The notes under the pieces: generated by a model
Told to the model about the DNA's origin: nothing
The model's input: only the letters and a program-made list of their open reading frames with translations
Databases searched by the model: none
Program-made: the position numbers and the translations under genes
Assembly (NCBI RefSeq): GCF_049856175.1
Contig: NZ_JBNDNA010000007.1
Coordinates: 1 to 64,000, forward strand
Source: JB111 sp049856175
Lineage (GTDB): Bacteria > Actinomycetota > Actinomycetes > Actinomycetales > Actinomycetaceae
DNA length: 64,000 nt
Direction of reading: 5' to 3'
Shown here: piece after piece, positions 16,290 through 23,545 of the stretch
Layout of the letters: every line of letters begins with the position of its first letter
Position numbering within the stretch: position 1 is the first letter of the stretch

Positions 16290-16865
16290 TCAGCTCACCT
16301 GGCGGTTGCGCGCGGCGCGCCGGCGGGCGAGCTCGTCGGGAACGTCCTCGGTCTCGGCCCGCTCGGTCGGCAGCTCGGCGAGACTCCCCTCGACCTCCCG
16401 CCACACGCGGCTCACCGCGATGCCGAACACACCCTGGCCACCCTGGACGAGGTCGATCACCTCGTCGTCGGACGTGCACTCGTACACCGAGGCGCCGTCG
16501 GACATGAGGGTGATGCCCGCGAGGTCCTCGACGCCCCGCTCCTTGAGGTGCCCGATCGCCACGCGGATCTGCGGCAACGAGACGCCCGAGTCGAGCAGGC
16601 GCTTGACGACCTTGAGCACGAGGATGTCGCGGAAGCTGTACAGCCGCTGGCTGCCGGAACCGTTGGCACCGCGGACGGAGGACTCGACGAGACCGGTACG
16701 GGCCCAGTAGTCGAGCTGTCGGTACGTGATGCCCGCCGCGCGCGAGGCCGTGGGTCCGCGGTAGCCCGTGTCCTCGTCGATGTCCGGGAGCGTCTCGCCG
16801 AACAGCATGCCCTGGGACAGCTGCGGGCCGCGCGCGTGCGCGCCGGTGGCTTCCGTGGGACTCAC
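16290..16865 (-). CDS. MerR-family regulator, Rv1830-like
   Basis: A 191-residue transcription regulator. The MerR helix-turn-helix starts at about residue 36 (YRGPTASRAAGITYRQLDYW), with the wing SQRLYSFRDILVLKVVKRLL. The C-terminal half (GVEDLAGITLMSDGASVYEC, then DDEVIDLVQGGQGVFGIAVS) is the small-ligand or dimer region of the actinobacterial family that includes Rv1830 of Mycobacterium tuberculosis. In that genome the order garA-Rv1828-Rv1829-Rv1830 matches this one. The start is GTG at 16865 with GGAG upstream. A sigma-70-like promoter (16920-16948) and an inverted repeat over its -10 region suggest autoregulation. The target genes are not known from the sequence. Confidence 0.88.
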   Translation of the reverse strand: MSPTEATGAHARGPQLSQGMLFGETLPDIDEDTGYRGPTASRAAGITYRQLDYWARTGLVESSVRGANGSGSQRLYSFRDILVLKVVKRLLDSGVSLPQIRVAIGHLKERGVEDLAGITLMSDGASVYECTSDDEVIDLVQGGQGVFGIAVSRVWREVEGSLAELPTERAETEDVPDELARRRAARNRQVS

Positions 16866-16908
16866 GGTGGGCTCCGTTTCTCGTGGCGGGACCGGGTGCG
16901 TGGTCCCG

Positions 16909-16921
16909 GTGACACCGTCAC
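16909..16921. promoter_or_regulatory. GTGAC/GTCAC inverted repeat at the MerR-gene promoter
   Basis: GTGAC-ACC-GTCAC overlaps the likely -10/+1 region of the promoter at 16920-16948. It contains the same GGTGACA half-site as the palindrome before garA (19036-19051), so one MerR protein may bind both. Confidence 0.45.
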
Positions 16922-16948
16922 GCTAGGGCGCCCCGTGACCGGGGTCAA
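16920..16948 (-). promoter_or_regulatory. Sigma-70-like promoter of the Rv1830-type MerR gene
   Basis: On the minus strand TTGACC (-35) is followed after exactly 17 bases by TAGCGT (-10). The TTGAC core and the TA...T pattern fit the actinobacterial housekeeping promoter. It lies about 55 bases before the GTG start. Confidence 0.55.
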
Positions 16949-17045
16949 CGACGCCGGTCGGCGGGTCGCTCACCAGTTTACCGCTGACCTCCGACGTGGC
17001 TCGTGGTGCGGGTGAGGCACGCACCGACGGACGGCCGCGCGACGA

Positions 17046-17615
17046 TCAGCTCTCGCTGCGTGGGTCCCCGAAGTCGTTCGGACCGAGCCCCTCGAGCTCG
17101 CGACGCAGCTCGGCCACCGCGTCCTCGATCGCCGCGCCGTCGGTACCGCGGGACCGTCCGCCCCCCGTCGCCGGTCCCCCTCCCGTCGCCGGGGCGGCCC
17201 CCGATCCGGGTGCCGCGCCGCGCGCCGGGGTCGTCGCGCCGAGCTCCGGCAGCAGCTCTGGCGCGCACCGGATCGCGGCACCGGCCCGAAGGGCGAGCGC
17301 GACGCCGTCGGACGGGCGGCAGTCGATCCGCTCGCCGGACGAGAGCACGAGCTCGGCGTAGAAGACGCCGTCGAGCTGTGCGGTGATGACGACCGCGACC
17401 ACCTCCGAGCCCAGCGCCCGGATCGTCGACAGCAGGAGGTCGTGGGTCAGCGGCCTCGGCGGGACCAGCCCGGCCTGGACGGACGCGATGGCGGCGCCCT
17501 CCCGGGCACCGACGACGATGGGCAGCACCCGTCCGCTGGGTGGGTCCCTGAGCAGGAGCACGACCCGGCCACCGTCGAGCGTCACCTCGACCCCCTGGAC
17601 CTCCATCTCATGCAC
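17046..17615 (-). CDS. DUF151 bifunctional-nuclease-family protein, Rv1829-like
   Basis: A 189-residue protein. The N-terminal 130 residues are a clear DUF151 domain: MEVQGVEVTLDGGRVVLLLR, SGRVLPIVVGAREGAAIASV, PRPLTHDLLLSTIRALGSEV, YAELVLSSGERIDCRPSDGV and ALALRAGAAI. Plant members are reported as DNases/RNases, but activity in bacteria is little known. The C-terminal 50 residues are a Gly/Ala/Pro linker and a short Arg/Glu helix. The GTG at 17615 is chosen by alignment to the family start (MxEMEVxGV); the ATG nine bases on is possible. Its place between ftsR and the second merR gene is the actinobacterial order. Confidence 0.85.
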   Translation of the reverse strand: MHEMEVQGVEVTLDGGRVVLLLRDPPSGRVLPIVVGAREGAAIASVQAGLVPPRPLTHDLLLSTIRALGSEVVAVVITAQLDGVFYAELVLSSGERIDCRPSDGVALALRAGAAIRCAPELLPELGATTPARGAAPGSGAAPATGGGPATGGGRSRGTDGAAIEDAVAELRRELEGLGPNDFGDPRSES

Positions 17616-17682
17616 GCCCCGAGCATATTCGACCGGGACTGCGAGTATCAGGTTCCGAGGACGGCGGTCGGCCGAGCCGGGC

Positions 17683-18456
17683 TCAGGACTCCGAGATCGC
17701 TCGTCTGAGCAGCTCGGCGTGCAGCTGTGCATAGAGCTCACCCATCTCGCGCGCGCTCGCGTGGGCGCGTTCGAGGTCGGCGCCCGAACGGCCGGCGCGC
17801 AGGGGTGCCAGCGCGGCGGCGATCGTCCCCGCCTCACGCTCGGCCGCCTGCCGGACGGTGCGCAGGTGACGCGGATCGACTCCGAGCCGGCCGAGCGCCG
17901 TCGCTGCCACGACCACCGGAACGGCGGATCCGGGGTGCCGCCCGCGCGCATCCGCTCCGACGAGACCGGCCTCGACCAGCGCCTCGACGTCGGAGACGCT
18001 CGCGCCGGTGGCGTCCGCGAGCTCGACGGTGGTCATGCGCGACCCGGCCGAGGGCGTGACGACCTGGCCGTCGCGGGCCACGAGCCGAGCGAGCGTGGGG
18101 TCCTGCACGCCGCGTCCGGCGTCGAGGTCGTCGAGCTGGTCGCGGATCACCCGCAGCGGGAGGAACGCGTCCCGCTGGGCGGCCAGGGCGAAGCGCAGCC
18201 GTTCGACGTCGGCCCGGGAGTACTTCCGGTAGCCGGACGGGGCCCGGTGGGGCCGGACGAGATCCTGGTCCTCGAGGTAGCGCAGCTTGGACAGGGTCAT
18301 GGCAGGGAACTCGTCCTTGAGGACCGCGAGGACCTGGCCGATCGCCATGACCGGGGTCGTGCTCACCCCGGGGGGCCAGCTCGTCGAGGCAGCGACGTCG
18401 GGACGCTCGTCACCGCCCGGCTCCGGCCGGGAGGCCCTGGACCGCGCGGCGCTCAC
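17683..18456 (-). CDS. ftsR: FtsR (Rv1828-like) MerR-family cell-division regulator
   Basis: A 257-residue MerR-family protein. The helix-turn-helix region (AIGQVLAVLKDEFPAMTLSK, then LRYLEDQDLVRPHRAPSGYR) at about residues 38-80 matches Rv1828, whose Corynebacterium homologue FtsR activates ftsZ. Downstream lies the longer second domain (SRMTTVELADATGASVSDVE, ALVEAGLVGADARGR) that resembles another helix-turn-helix, as described for Rv1828. The C-terminal helices (REAGTIAAALAPLRAGRS and following) likely form the dimer interface. Its start overlaps the garA stop by 4 bases, so it is coupled to garA. The role in division timing is known for homologues and inferred here. Confidence 0.88.
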   Translation of the reverse strand: MSAARSRASRPEPGGDERPDVAASTSWPPGVSTTPVMAIGQVLAVLKDEFPAMTLSKLRYLEDQDLVRPHRAPSGYRKYSRADVERLRFALAAQRDAFLPLRVIRDQLDDLDAGRGVQDPTLARLVARDGQVVTPSAGSRMTTVELADATGASVSDVEALVEAGLVGADARGRHPGSAVPVVVAATALGRLGVDPRHLRTVRQAAEREAGTIAAALAPLRAGRSGADLERAHASAREMGELYAQLHAELLRRAISES

Positions 18457-18953
18457 GCCTCGCGAGCCTCCTCGCCGCGGACCTGGCTCGGGTGGTAGGT
18501 CAGGCGGTACTTGCCCACCTGCACCTCGTCCCCCGCGCGGAGGCGGACGGCGTCGATGCGCGTGCGGTTGACGTAGGTGCCGTTGAGCGAGCCGACGTCG
18601 CGCACGTCGACACCGCCGTCCCGGACGAGGAACTCGCAGTGGTGGCGCGAGACGGTCACGTCGTCGAGAAAGATGTCCGAGCGTGGGTGCCGGCCGACCG
18701 AGGTGCTGGCGGCATCGAGCAGGAACCGTGCGCCGGAGTTCGGACCGTGCTGCACGATCATCAGCGCGCTGCCCGCCGGCAGGGCGGCGACCGCCTTGGA
18801 CTCCTCGGCGGACAGGCCGGGGAGGGACGGGTCGGCCGACGGCTCACCGAGCATCCCGAAACGCGCGGTGGAGTCGGCGCTGGTGCCGTCCTCCTCGAGG
18901 TGCAGCCGCGGGTCGTCCCACGGCTCGGGTGCGGGAGGCGGAGGGGTGGACAT
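18453..18953 (-). CDS. garA: GarA/OdhI-type FHA-domain regulator of 2-oxoglutarate metabolism
   Basis: A 166-residue protein with a C-terminal FHA domain at about residues 60-155 (GARFLLDAASTSVGRHPRSD, IFLDDVTVSRHHCEF, DVGSLNGTYVNRTRIDA, GDEVQVGKYRLTYHP). The phosphopeptide-binding Arg, Ser and Asn of GRHP, SRHH and NGT are present. GarA inhibits 2-oxoglutarate dehydrogenase and controls glutamate synthesis and breakdown, switched by a Ser/Thr kinase on an N-terminal TTSVFRADFL motif. Here that segment reads DGTSADSTARFGML, so the usual double Thr is not kept. The ATG at 18953 is preferred to one 27 bases upstream because AAGGAGG lies 7 bases before it. gcvH, next to garA in mycobacteria, is absent. 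Confidence 0.87.
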   Translation of the reverse strand: MSTPPPPAPEPWDDPRLHLEEDGTSADSTARFGMLGEPSADPSLPGLSAEESKAVAALPAGSALMIVQHGPNSGARFLLDAASTSVGRHPRSDIFLDDVTVSRHHCEFLVRDGGVDVRDVGSLNGTYVNRTRIDAVRLRAGDEVQVGKYRLTYHPSQVRGEEAREA

Positions 18954-19035
18954 CGCGGTGCCTCCTTCGGCGGGGTGCATCCGGCCCGCGGGTCGCGGGG
19001 CCGTCGTGCCATCGTAGTCTGATCGTGACCTTTCG

Positions 19036-19051
19036 TGTCACCGTGGTGACA
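19036..19051. promoter_or_regulatory. 16-base palindrome upstream of garA-ftsR
   Basis: TGTCACC-GT-GGTGACA is a palindrome with perfect 7-base arms, 83 bases upstream of the garA start. Further GTGAC/GTCAC half-sites follow towards the gene (around 19025-19030). MerR proteins bind such spaced half-sites, so FtsR or the neighbouring MerR is the likely binder. Inference only. Confidence 0.5.
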
Positions 19052-19113
19052 AGCTCTGATCAGGTCGTACGGCACAGCCACCGCTGTGCGCGCCCAGAGC
19101 CGGACGTCGGGTC

Positions 19114-19968
19114 TCAGTCCTCGACGACCCGCGAGTGCTCCAGCTCCTGCGGCTCGGCGACGGAGAGGATCTCCAGCCGCTCCCGCTCGACGAGCTCGAC
19201 CTCCGCGCCGCGGCCGCGCGTGGTGGACATCGCCCCGCCGGGGATCTCCAGCGCGACCCGCATCGTCTGCGGATCGCCGATGGCCCGCACGACGTACGGC
19301 GAGGCGATCGTCGTGCCGTCGACGACGAGGCCACCGGTCTGCCGAACCACGTACGAGGTCGCCGTCAGCCGGACGCCGTCGACCTCGATGGCCTCGGCAC
19401 CACCGTTGCGCAGCTCCTGGACCAGCGTGACCATCGTCTGCGCCCGCATGGAGTCGTCGGGGTCGGTGACGACGATCTCGACGCCCGGTCCGGCCGTCGG
19501 CACGGTACCCGCGAGCACACCCTGTGTGCCCGCGAGCTCGGCGGCGGCATCGGCGGCCGCCTGCGAGGAGTCGGCCGCGGTGCGCAGCTCGTCGAGCTCC
19601 TCCTGCAGCCGGTCCTGCTCGTCGACGAGGTCGATGTTGCGCCGGTCGAGCTCGTCGAGCAGCCGCACCAGGTCGTCCTGGCGGAGCGCCGCGAGCGGAT
19701 CCTCCTGGGTGTGCCGCACCTGTGCCACGAGCGCGATCCCCAGCATCGCGCACAGGATCACCACGAGGAGGTCCGAGGCCCTGCCCTGCCACCAGGGCCG
19801 CCGGGCCGGGTCGGGCGCGGCGTCATCGACGTGGGCCCGGTCCTCGCCGTCGTGCGCCTGGTCCGTCATCTCGTCGGACCGGTCCTCCTCGTCCGGGGTG
19901 CGTTGCTCGGCGTCGGGCCTGCGGTCCTTCTCCCGGCGCTCGTGCGACTCGTCAGGCACCGTGCTCAC
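19114..19968 (-). CDS. DUF881 membrane-anchored coiled-coil protein, Rv1825-like
   Basis: A 284-residue protein with a hydrophilic N-terminus of about 60 residues, one membrane helix at about 66-84 (LLVVILCAMLGIALVAQV) and a coiled coil (LRQDDLVRLLDELDRRNIDL and on). The outer DUF881 domain follows: GTVPTAGPGVEIVVTDPDD, LRNGGAEAIEVDGVRLTATS and YVVRAIGDPQTMRVALEIPG. DUF881 proteins of this locus are linked in mycobacteria to the cell envelope; the biochemical role is unknown. The GTG start overlaps the stop of the DUF1290 gene by 4 bases. The longer frame upstream has no similarity. Confidence 0.87.
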   Translation of the reverse strand: MSTVPDESHERREKDRRPDAEQRTPDEEDRSDEMTDQAHDGEDRAHVDDAAPDPARRPWWQGRASDLLVVILCAMLGIALVAQVRHTQEDPLAALRQDDLVRLLDELDRRNIDLVDEQDRLQEELDELRTAADSSQAAADAAAELAGTQGVLAGTVPTAGPGVEIVVTDPDDSMRAQTMVTLVQELRNGGAEAIEVDGVRLTATSYVVRQTGGLVVDGTTIASPYVVRAIGDPQTMRVALEIPGGAMSTTRGRGAEVELVERERLEILSVAEPQELEHSRVVED

Positions 19969-20297
19969 GCCTTGAAGATGTGGCGACGGATGGCGGCCAC
20001 GTTGGAAAAGATCCGGATCCCCAGCACGACGACGATCGCCGTCGTCATCTGACCGCCCACGCCGAGCTGGTCGCCCACGTACACGAGGAAGGCGGCGACC
20101 ACCGTGTTGAAGAGGAACGAGGTGATGAAGACCTGGTCGTCGAACACGCCCTGGAGACGGGCACGCAGGCCGCCGAGCAGGGCATCCATCGCGGCGACCA
20201 CGGCGATCGGGAGGTACGGAACGAGCCACGCGGGCACGGTCGGGTCGAGGACCACCCCGACGACCACGCCGATCGCAAGTCCGACGATCGCGAGCAC
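19965..20297 (-). CDS. DUF1290 small basic family membrane protein, Rv1824-like
   Basis: A 110-residue protein with three predicted membrane helices (LAIVGLAIGVVVGVVL, YLPIAVVAAMDALLGGLRA, FLFNTVVAAFLVYVGDQLG) and a fourth weaker one (TTAIVVVLGIRIFSNVAAIR). It belongs to the small basic protein (Sbp) family that sits between two DUF881 genes across actinobacteria and Firmicutes. The GTG start overlaps the last base of the upstream stop codon (TAGTG) and its own stop overlaps the next start (GTGA), so the three genes are tightly coupled. Likely a membrane complex with both DUF881 proteins. Confidence 0.9.
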   Translation of the reverse strand: MLAIVGLAIGVVVGVVLDPTVPAWLVPYLPIAVVAAMDALLGGLRARLQGVFDDQVFITSFLFNTVVAAFLVYVGDQLGVGGQMTTAIVVVLGIRIFSNVAAIRRHIFKA

Positions 20298-21178
20298 TAC
20301 CGCTCCCCCTGCCCCGTCGGGCCGCCCGTGGGATCCAGGGGCGTCGCATAGGTGGTGGTCCGCGGTGGGAGCGCCGGGAGCGTCGCCTCGTCGAGGTCCG
20401 CGTAGGACACGTCGATCTCGTACCGGTCGGACAGCTGCTGGAGGTGCTGGCCTGCGGTGCCCGTGCGGAGCGAGTCCCGCAGCTCCTCGGGGTCACCGAG
20501 CGCGACGACCGTGTAGGGGGAGCTCGTCGCCTCGAGGTTGACGAGGATCGCGCGCCCGGCGGCCCGGATCGCGGAGGTGGACGCGAGGCGCCTGCCGTCG
20601 ATGCTCACGCCCTCCGCCCCCGCCGCCCAGAGGCCGTTGACGACGGTCTGAAGGTCGGTGTCCCGCACCCGGCCGTCGTCGGCGTCCGCGACACCCGCCG
20701 CGGCGTCCTCGGAGTCGGACAGCACGATCTCGATGCCGGGACCCGAGATCGCGTACTGGGCCGAGCCCCCGAGCGCGACCCGCGCCTCCTCGCCGAGGTC
20801 CGACGGCGCGCCCTCGACGATCTCGTCGCGCAGCAGGTCGACCTCGGTGGCGAGCTCCTGGTTGCCGGTGGACAGCGCCGCGGCCGCCTCCTCGGCTCCC
20901 TCGATCTGTGCCGCGAGCTCGGCCCGGACCGGGTCGCGCCCCTCCTCCGGCGCGGCGAGCTCACGGCCGGCCACGACCAGCCCGACGCCGACCGCGAGGA
21001 CGGTCGTCCAGGTCGCGACCCGTAGGACGGGGCCCGTGCTCGTCCCCTCCTTCTCGCGGCGCGCGGCGGCCTCGGCATAGCCGGCGTCCAGCGGGTGGTC
21101 GATGAGGGCCCGCAGCGGGGACTCCCACGACCGTGGACGCGGCTCCTGCCGCCGCACCCCGCTCCCCTTGTGCGCCAT
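20297..21178 (-). CDS. DUF881 membrane-anchored protein, Rv1823-like
   Basis: A 293-residue protein and first gene of the DUF881-DUF1290-DUF881 triplet. A basic N-terminus (RRQEPRPRSW) precedes a helix at about 53-70 (VATWTTVLAVGVGLVVAGREL). A predicted coiled coil follows (AELAAQIEGAEEAAAALSTG, NQELATEVDLLRDE), then the DUF881 domain (QYAISGPGIEIVLSDSED, VVNGLWAAGAEGVSIDGRRL, YTVVALGDPEELRDSL). The ATG at 21178 starts directly with hydrophilic sequence. Function unknown; the conserved context suggests a division- or envelope-linked complex. Confidence 0.87.
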   Translation of the reverse strand: MAHKGSGVRRQEPRPRSWESPLRALIDHPLDAGYAEAAARREKEGTSTGPVLRVATWTTVLAVGVGLVVAGRELAAPEEGRDPVRAELAAQIEGAEEAAAALSTGNQELATEVDLLRDEIVEGAPSDLGEEARVALGGSAQYAISGPGIEIVLSDSEDAAAGVADADDGRVRDTDLQTVVNGLWAAGAEGVSIDGRRLASTSAIRAAGRAILVNLEATSSPYTVVALGDPEELRDSLRTGTAGQHLQQLSDRYEIDVSYADLDEATLPALPPRTTTYATPLDPTGGPTGQGER

Positions 21179-21284
21179 CGGGCCACTGTAGGTCCGGGTG
21201 CCGCCCCCTCCGCCGCACCGCGCCGGAGGTGCCGGTTCGGTGCGCGGTTCACCGCCGTCCGCCGGGGCATCGCCGTGCGCGGAG

Positions 21285-21350
21285 GCCTCGCTGTTCGCGG
21301 ATCGTCACGGTCCGCAGGGGCCTCGCTGTCCGCGGATCGTCACCGTCCGC
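21285..21350. repeat. 35-base direct repeat upstream of the DUF881 operon
   Basis: Two near-identical units (GCCTCGCTGT.CGCGGATCG and on) start at 21285 and 21320, between DUF418 and the first DUF881 gene. They contain TCCGCGGA-like inverted sequence and could be a regulatory or simple-duplication block. Confidence 0.6.
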
Positions 21351-21356
21351 GGGTGG

Positions 21357-22631
21357 TCAGGTTGGCCCACGCGTCCCGGCGGCGGTCCCGCGGTATGTCC
21401 ACCACCGCACGAGCGCCTCGAACGGTCCACGCCGATCGCCGCGGGCGAGGACAGCGGCGACGGCGAGGCCGAGGACCCAGGCACCCATCGCGACACCTGC
21501 CGCCTGCAGGTTGGTGATGTCCCGTCCCAGCGCGAGCGGACCCCACGGGACGAGCACGACGACGAACACCAGCGTCTGCAGGAGGTAGCCGCTCATCGAC
21601 ATCCGGCCCAACGAGCTGATCGCGGTGGTGAGGGCGCCGCCCCGGGGACGGCGAGCCGCGGTCCGACCAGGCGTGACGAGGCCCTGTGTGGCGGGACCAG
21701 GCGCAGCGGGACCGCCCTCCGGATTGTGCGCGACCCGCGTCGCGACGAGCCCCAGGAGAGCGGCGTAACCGATCCCACCTGCGTAGCCCCCGGCGCCGTG
21801 GAGCAGGCCCATGAGTGGGGCGGCCCCCTCCGACGGCGGCCCGACCGCGCCCGCGGCGACGAGCGCGTACCAGGCGCCGAGGACGACCGCCGCGCCGAGA
21901 CCGAAGGCCGCGCAGCGCACCAGCAGAGCCCGGTGCCCGGCGGGCTGCTCGAGCACGCGGTGGCGGGCAGCGAGCACGCCCAGCGGCACGGTGACGCTCA
22001 CGCCGATGGCGTTGGACAGGACGCCGCCGGTCGGCCAATCGACGAGGTGCTCACGCACTGCCGGGCCGAGCTCGGCAGGGATCGGGTCGGCGACGGCCCC
22101 GAACGATCCCGAGCCCGCCAGGAGCAGGACCACGAGGACGCCGGCGATTCCGGCCCAGGCGAGCAGGGCGGCGTCGTGTGCGCGGACCATGGCGCCGGGC
22201 AGGAGCAGCAGGAGCAGACCGTAGGCGGCGAGGATCTCACCGGGGAAGAACAGGATGCCGTGGGCCGCACCGATGCCGACGAGCACCACCGACCGACGTC
22301 GGAGGATCCCGACCACGGTCGCTGCGGAAGCACCGTCGTCCAGGCGACGCGACGCCAGCTGCCAGACTCCGTAGCCGAAGAGGAGCCCGAACAGCGGGTA
22401 GGCCCGTCCGTCGACGAGAACGAGCTGGAATGCGGCGACCACGTCGTCGAGCACTGTGGTCGTGGCCGGATCCGGGTAGCCACGCAGACCCTCTCGCGGT
22501 ACGTCGACGAACGCCCGCACGTTGGCCAGGGCGATGAGCAGCAGCATCGCGCCACGCGCAAGGTCGGGTGCGAGTGCGCGTTCGGCGAGCGGGGTCGGTC
22601 CGCGCTCTGCCGGTCCGATGGGCTGCGACAT
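21357..22631 (-). CDS. DUF418-family polytopic membrane protein
   Basis: A 424-residue membrane protein with about ten hydrophobic segments (such as GAMLLLIALANVRAFVD, FGLLFGYGVWQLA, GLLLLLLPGAM and GLAVAAVLARG). The C-terminal DUF418 domain is recognisable from SLGRMSMSGYLLQTLVFVVV and the ending FEALVRWWTY. Such proteins are relatives of the YeiB group, with no proven function; acyl-transfer or small-molecule transport has been suggested. The ATG at 22631 gives the N-terminus MSQPIGPAERG ahead of the first helix; no clear ribosome site is seen. It is divergent from the SnoaL-like gene. Confidence 0.8.
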   Translation of the reverse strand: MSQPIGPAERGPTPLAERALAPDLARGAMLLLIALANVRAFVDVPREGLRGYPDPATTTVLDDVVAAFQLVLVDGRAYPLFGLLFGYGVWQLASRRLDDGASAATVVGILRRRSVVLVGIGAAHGILFFPGEILAAYGLLLLLLPGAMVRAHDAALLAWAGIAGVLVVLLLAGSGSFGAVADPIPAELGPAVREHLVDWPTGGVLSNAIGVSVTVPLGVLAARHRVLEQPAGHRALLVRCAAFGLGAAVVLGAWYALVAAGAVGPPSEGAAPLMGLLHGAGGYAGGIGYAALLGLVATRVAHNPEGGPAAPGPATQGLVTPGRTAARRPRGGALTTAISSLGRMSMSGYLLQTLVFVVVLVPWGPLALGRDITNLQAAGVAMGAWVLGLAVAAVLARGDRRGPFEALVRWWTYRGTAAGTRGPT

Positions 22632-22788
22632 GTCGGAATGGTCGCAGAGCGCGTCGGCCCGGCCGCGACGGATTCGCGATCCAGTCGTGATGGTCGTCCC
22701 ATCCGGATTCATCATCGCGCGGGTTACTCTCAGGTGCCGCCCGGCGCACCGCCCGGGACGGGCGGTGTCCGGAACAAGGAGGTTTCGC

Positions 22789-23409
22789 GTGTCGGTGGAC
22801 CGGGGCATGACAGACCGCCTGCGCATCCGCGAGGTCGTGGAGAGCTGGGCGTTGTGGCGTGACGCCGGCCTGTGGGAGCGGTTCGCCACCGTCTGGCACT
22901 CGCAGGGATACATGACCGCCACGTGGTTCCAGGGATCGGCCACCGACTTCATCGGGGCGAGCCGCACCGCGTTCGAGGAGGGGGTGTCGATCCTCCACTT
23001 CCTCGGCGGGACCTCCGTCGACGTCGCCGGAGATCGAGCGACGGCACAGACCAAGATGACGATCTCGCAACGCGCCCGCGTGCACGGCGTCGAGGTGGAC
23101 GTCGTGTGCACGGGTCGGTTCTACGACTTCTTCGCCGTCGAGGACGACGACTGGAGGATCGTGCGACGTCAGCCCGTCTACGAGAAGGACCGGCTCGACG
23201 TCCTCGACCCGGGTGCCGGCCTGACGCTCGACGCCGACGTGCTGGCCGCGTTCCCGCTCGGCTACCGGCATCTCGCCTACCTCCAGCAGGAGGCCGGCTT
23301 CACCATCAAGCAGGGCCTGCCGGGCCTCACCGGCCCCGCCGTCGAGACCCTCTATGCCGAGGGTGCGGCCTGGCTGGACGGGTCGCCCACCGCGGGTACC
23401 CCGCTCTGA
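22789..23409 (+). CDS. SnoaL-like / NTF2-fold protein
   Basis: A 206-residue protein of the SnoaL-like nuclear transport factor 2 group (DRLRIREVVESWALWRDAGL, WERFATVWHSQGYMTATWFQ, ILHFLGGTSVDVAGDRATAQ, TGRFYDFFAVEDDDWRIVRR). This cone-shaped fold is used by ring-hydroxylating dioxygenase beta subunits, dehydratases and isomerases. The last 60 residues (AFPLGYRHLAYLQQEAGFTI) go beyond the core fold. The GTG at 22789 has a perfect AAGGAGG 7 bases upstream, so it is preferred to the ATG 18 bases later. The lipoprotein gene follows after 136 bases on the same strand, suggesting a shared substrate. That substrate is unknown. Confidence 0.8.
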   Translation: MSVDRGMTDRLRIREVVESWALWRDAGLWERFATVWHSQGYMTATWFQGSATDFIGASRTAFEEGVSILHFLGGTSVDVAGDRATAQTKMTISQRARVHGVEVDVVCTGRFYDFFAVEDDDWRIVRRQPVYEKDRLDVLDPGAGLTLDADVLAAFPLGYRHLAYLQQEAGFTIKQGLPGLTGPAVETLYAEGAAWLDGSPTAGTPL

Positions 23410-23545
23410 GACGAGAGGCGCACCCGTGACGAACCGCCCGCCGTGCGACGGACCTCGTGACGAGGCCGGCCTGCGCGACGCCCCCACCACACACCCGCTC
23501 ATCGATCGCGTCAGCAGCACCACACCCCCAACAGCAAGGAGCACC

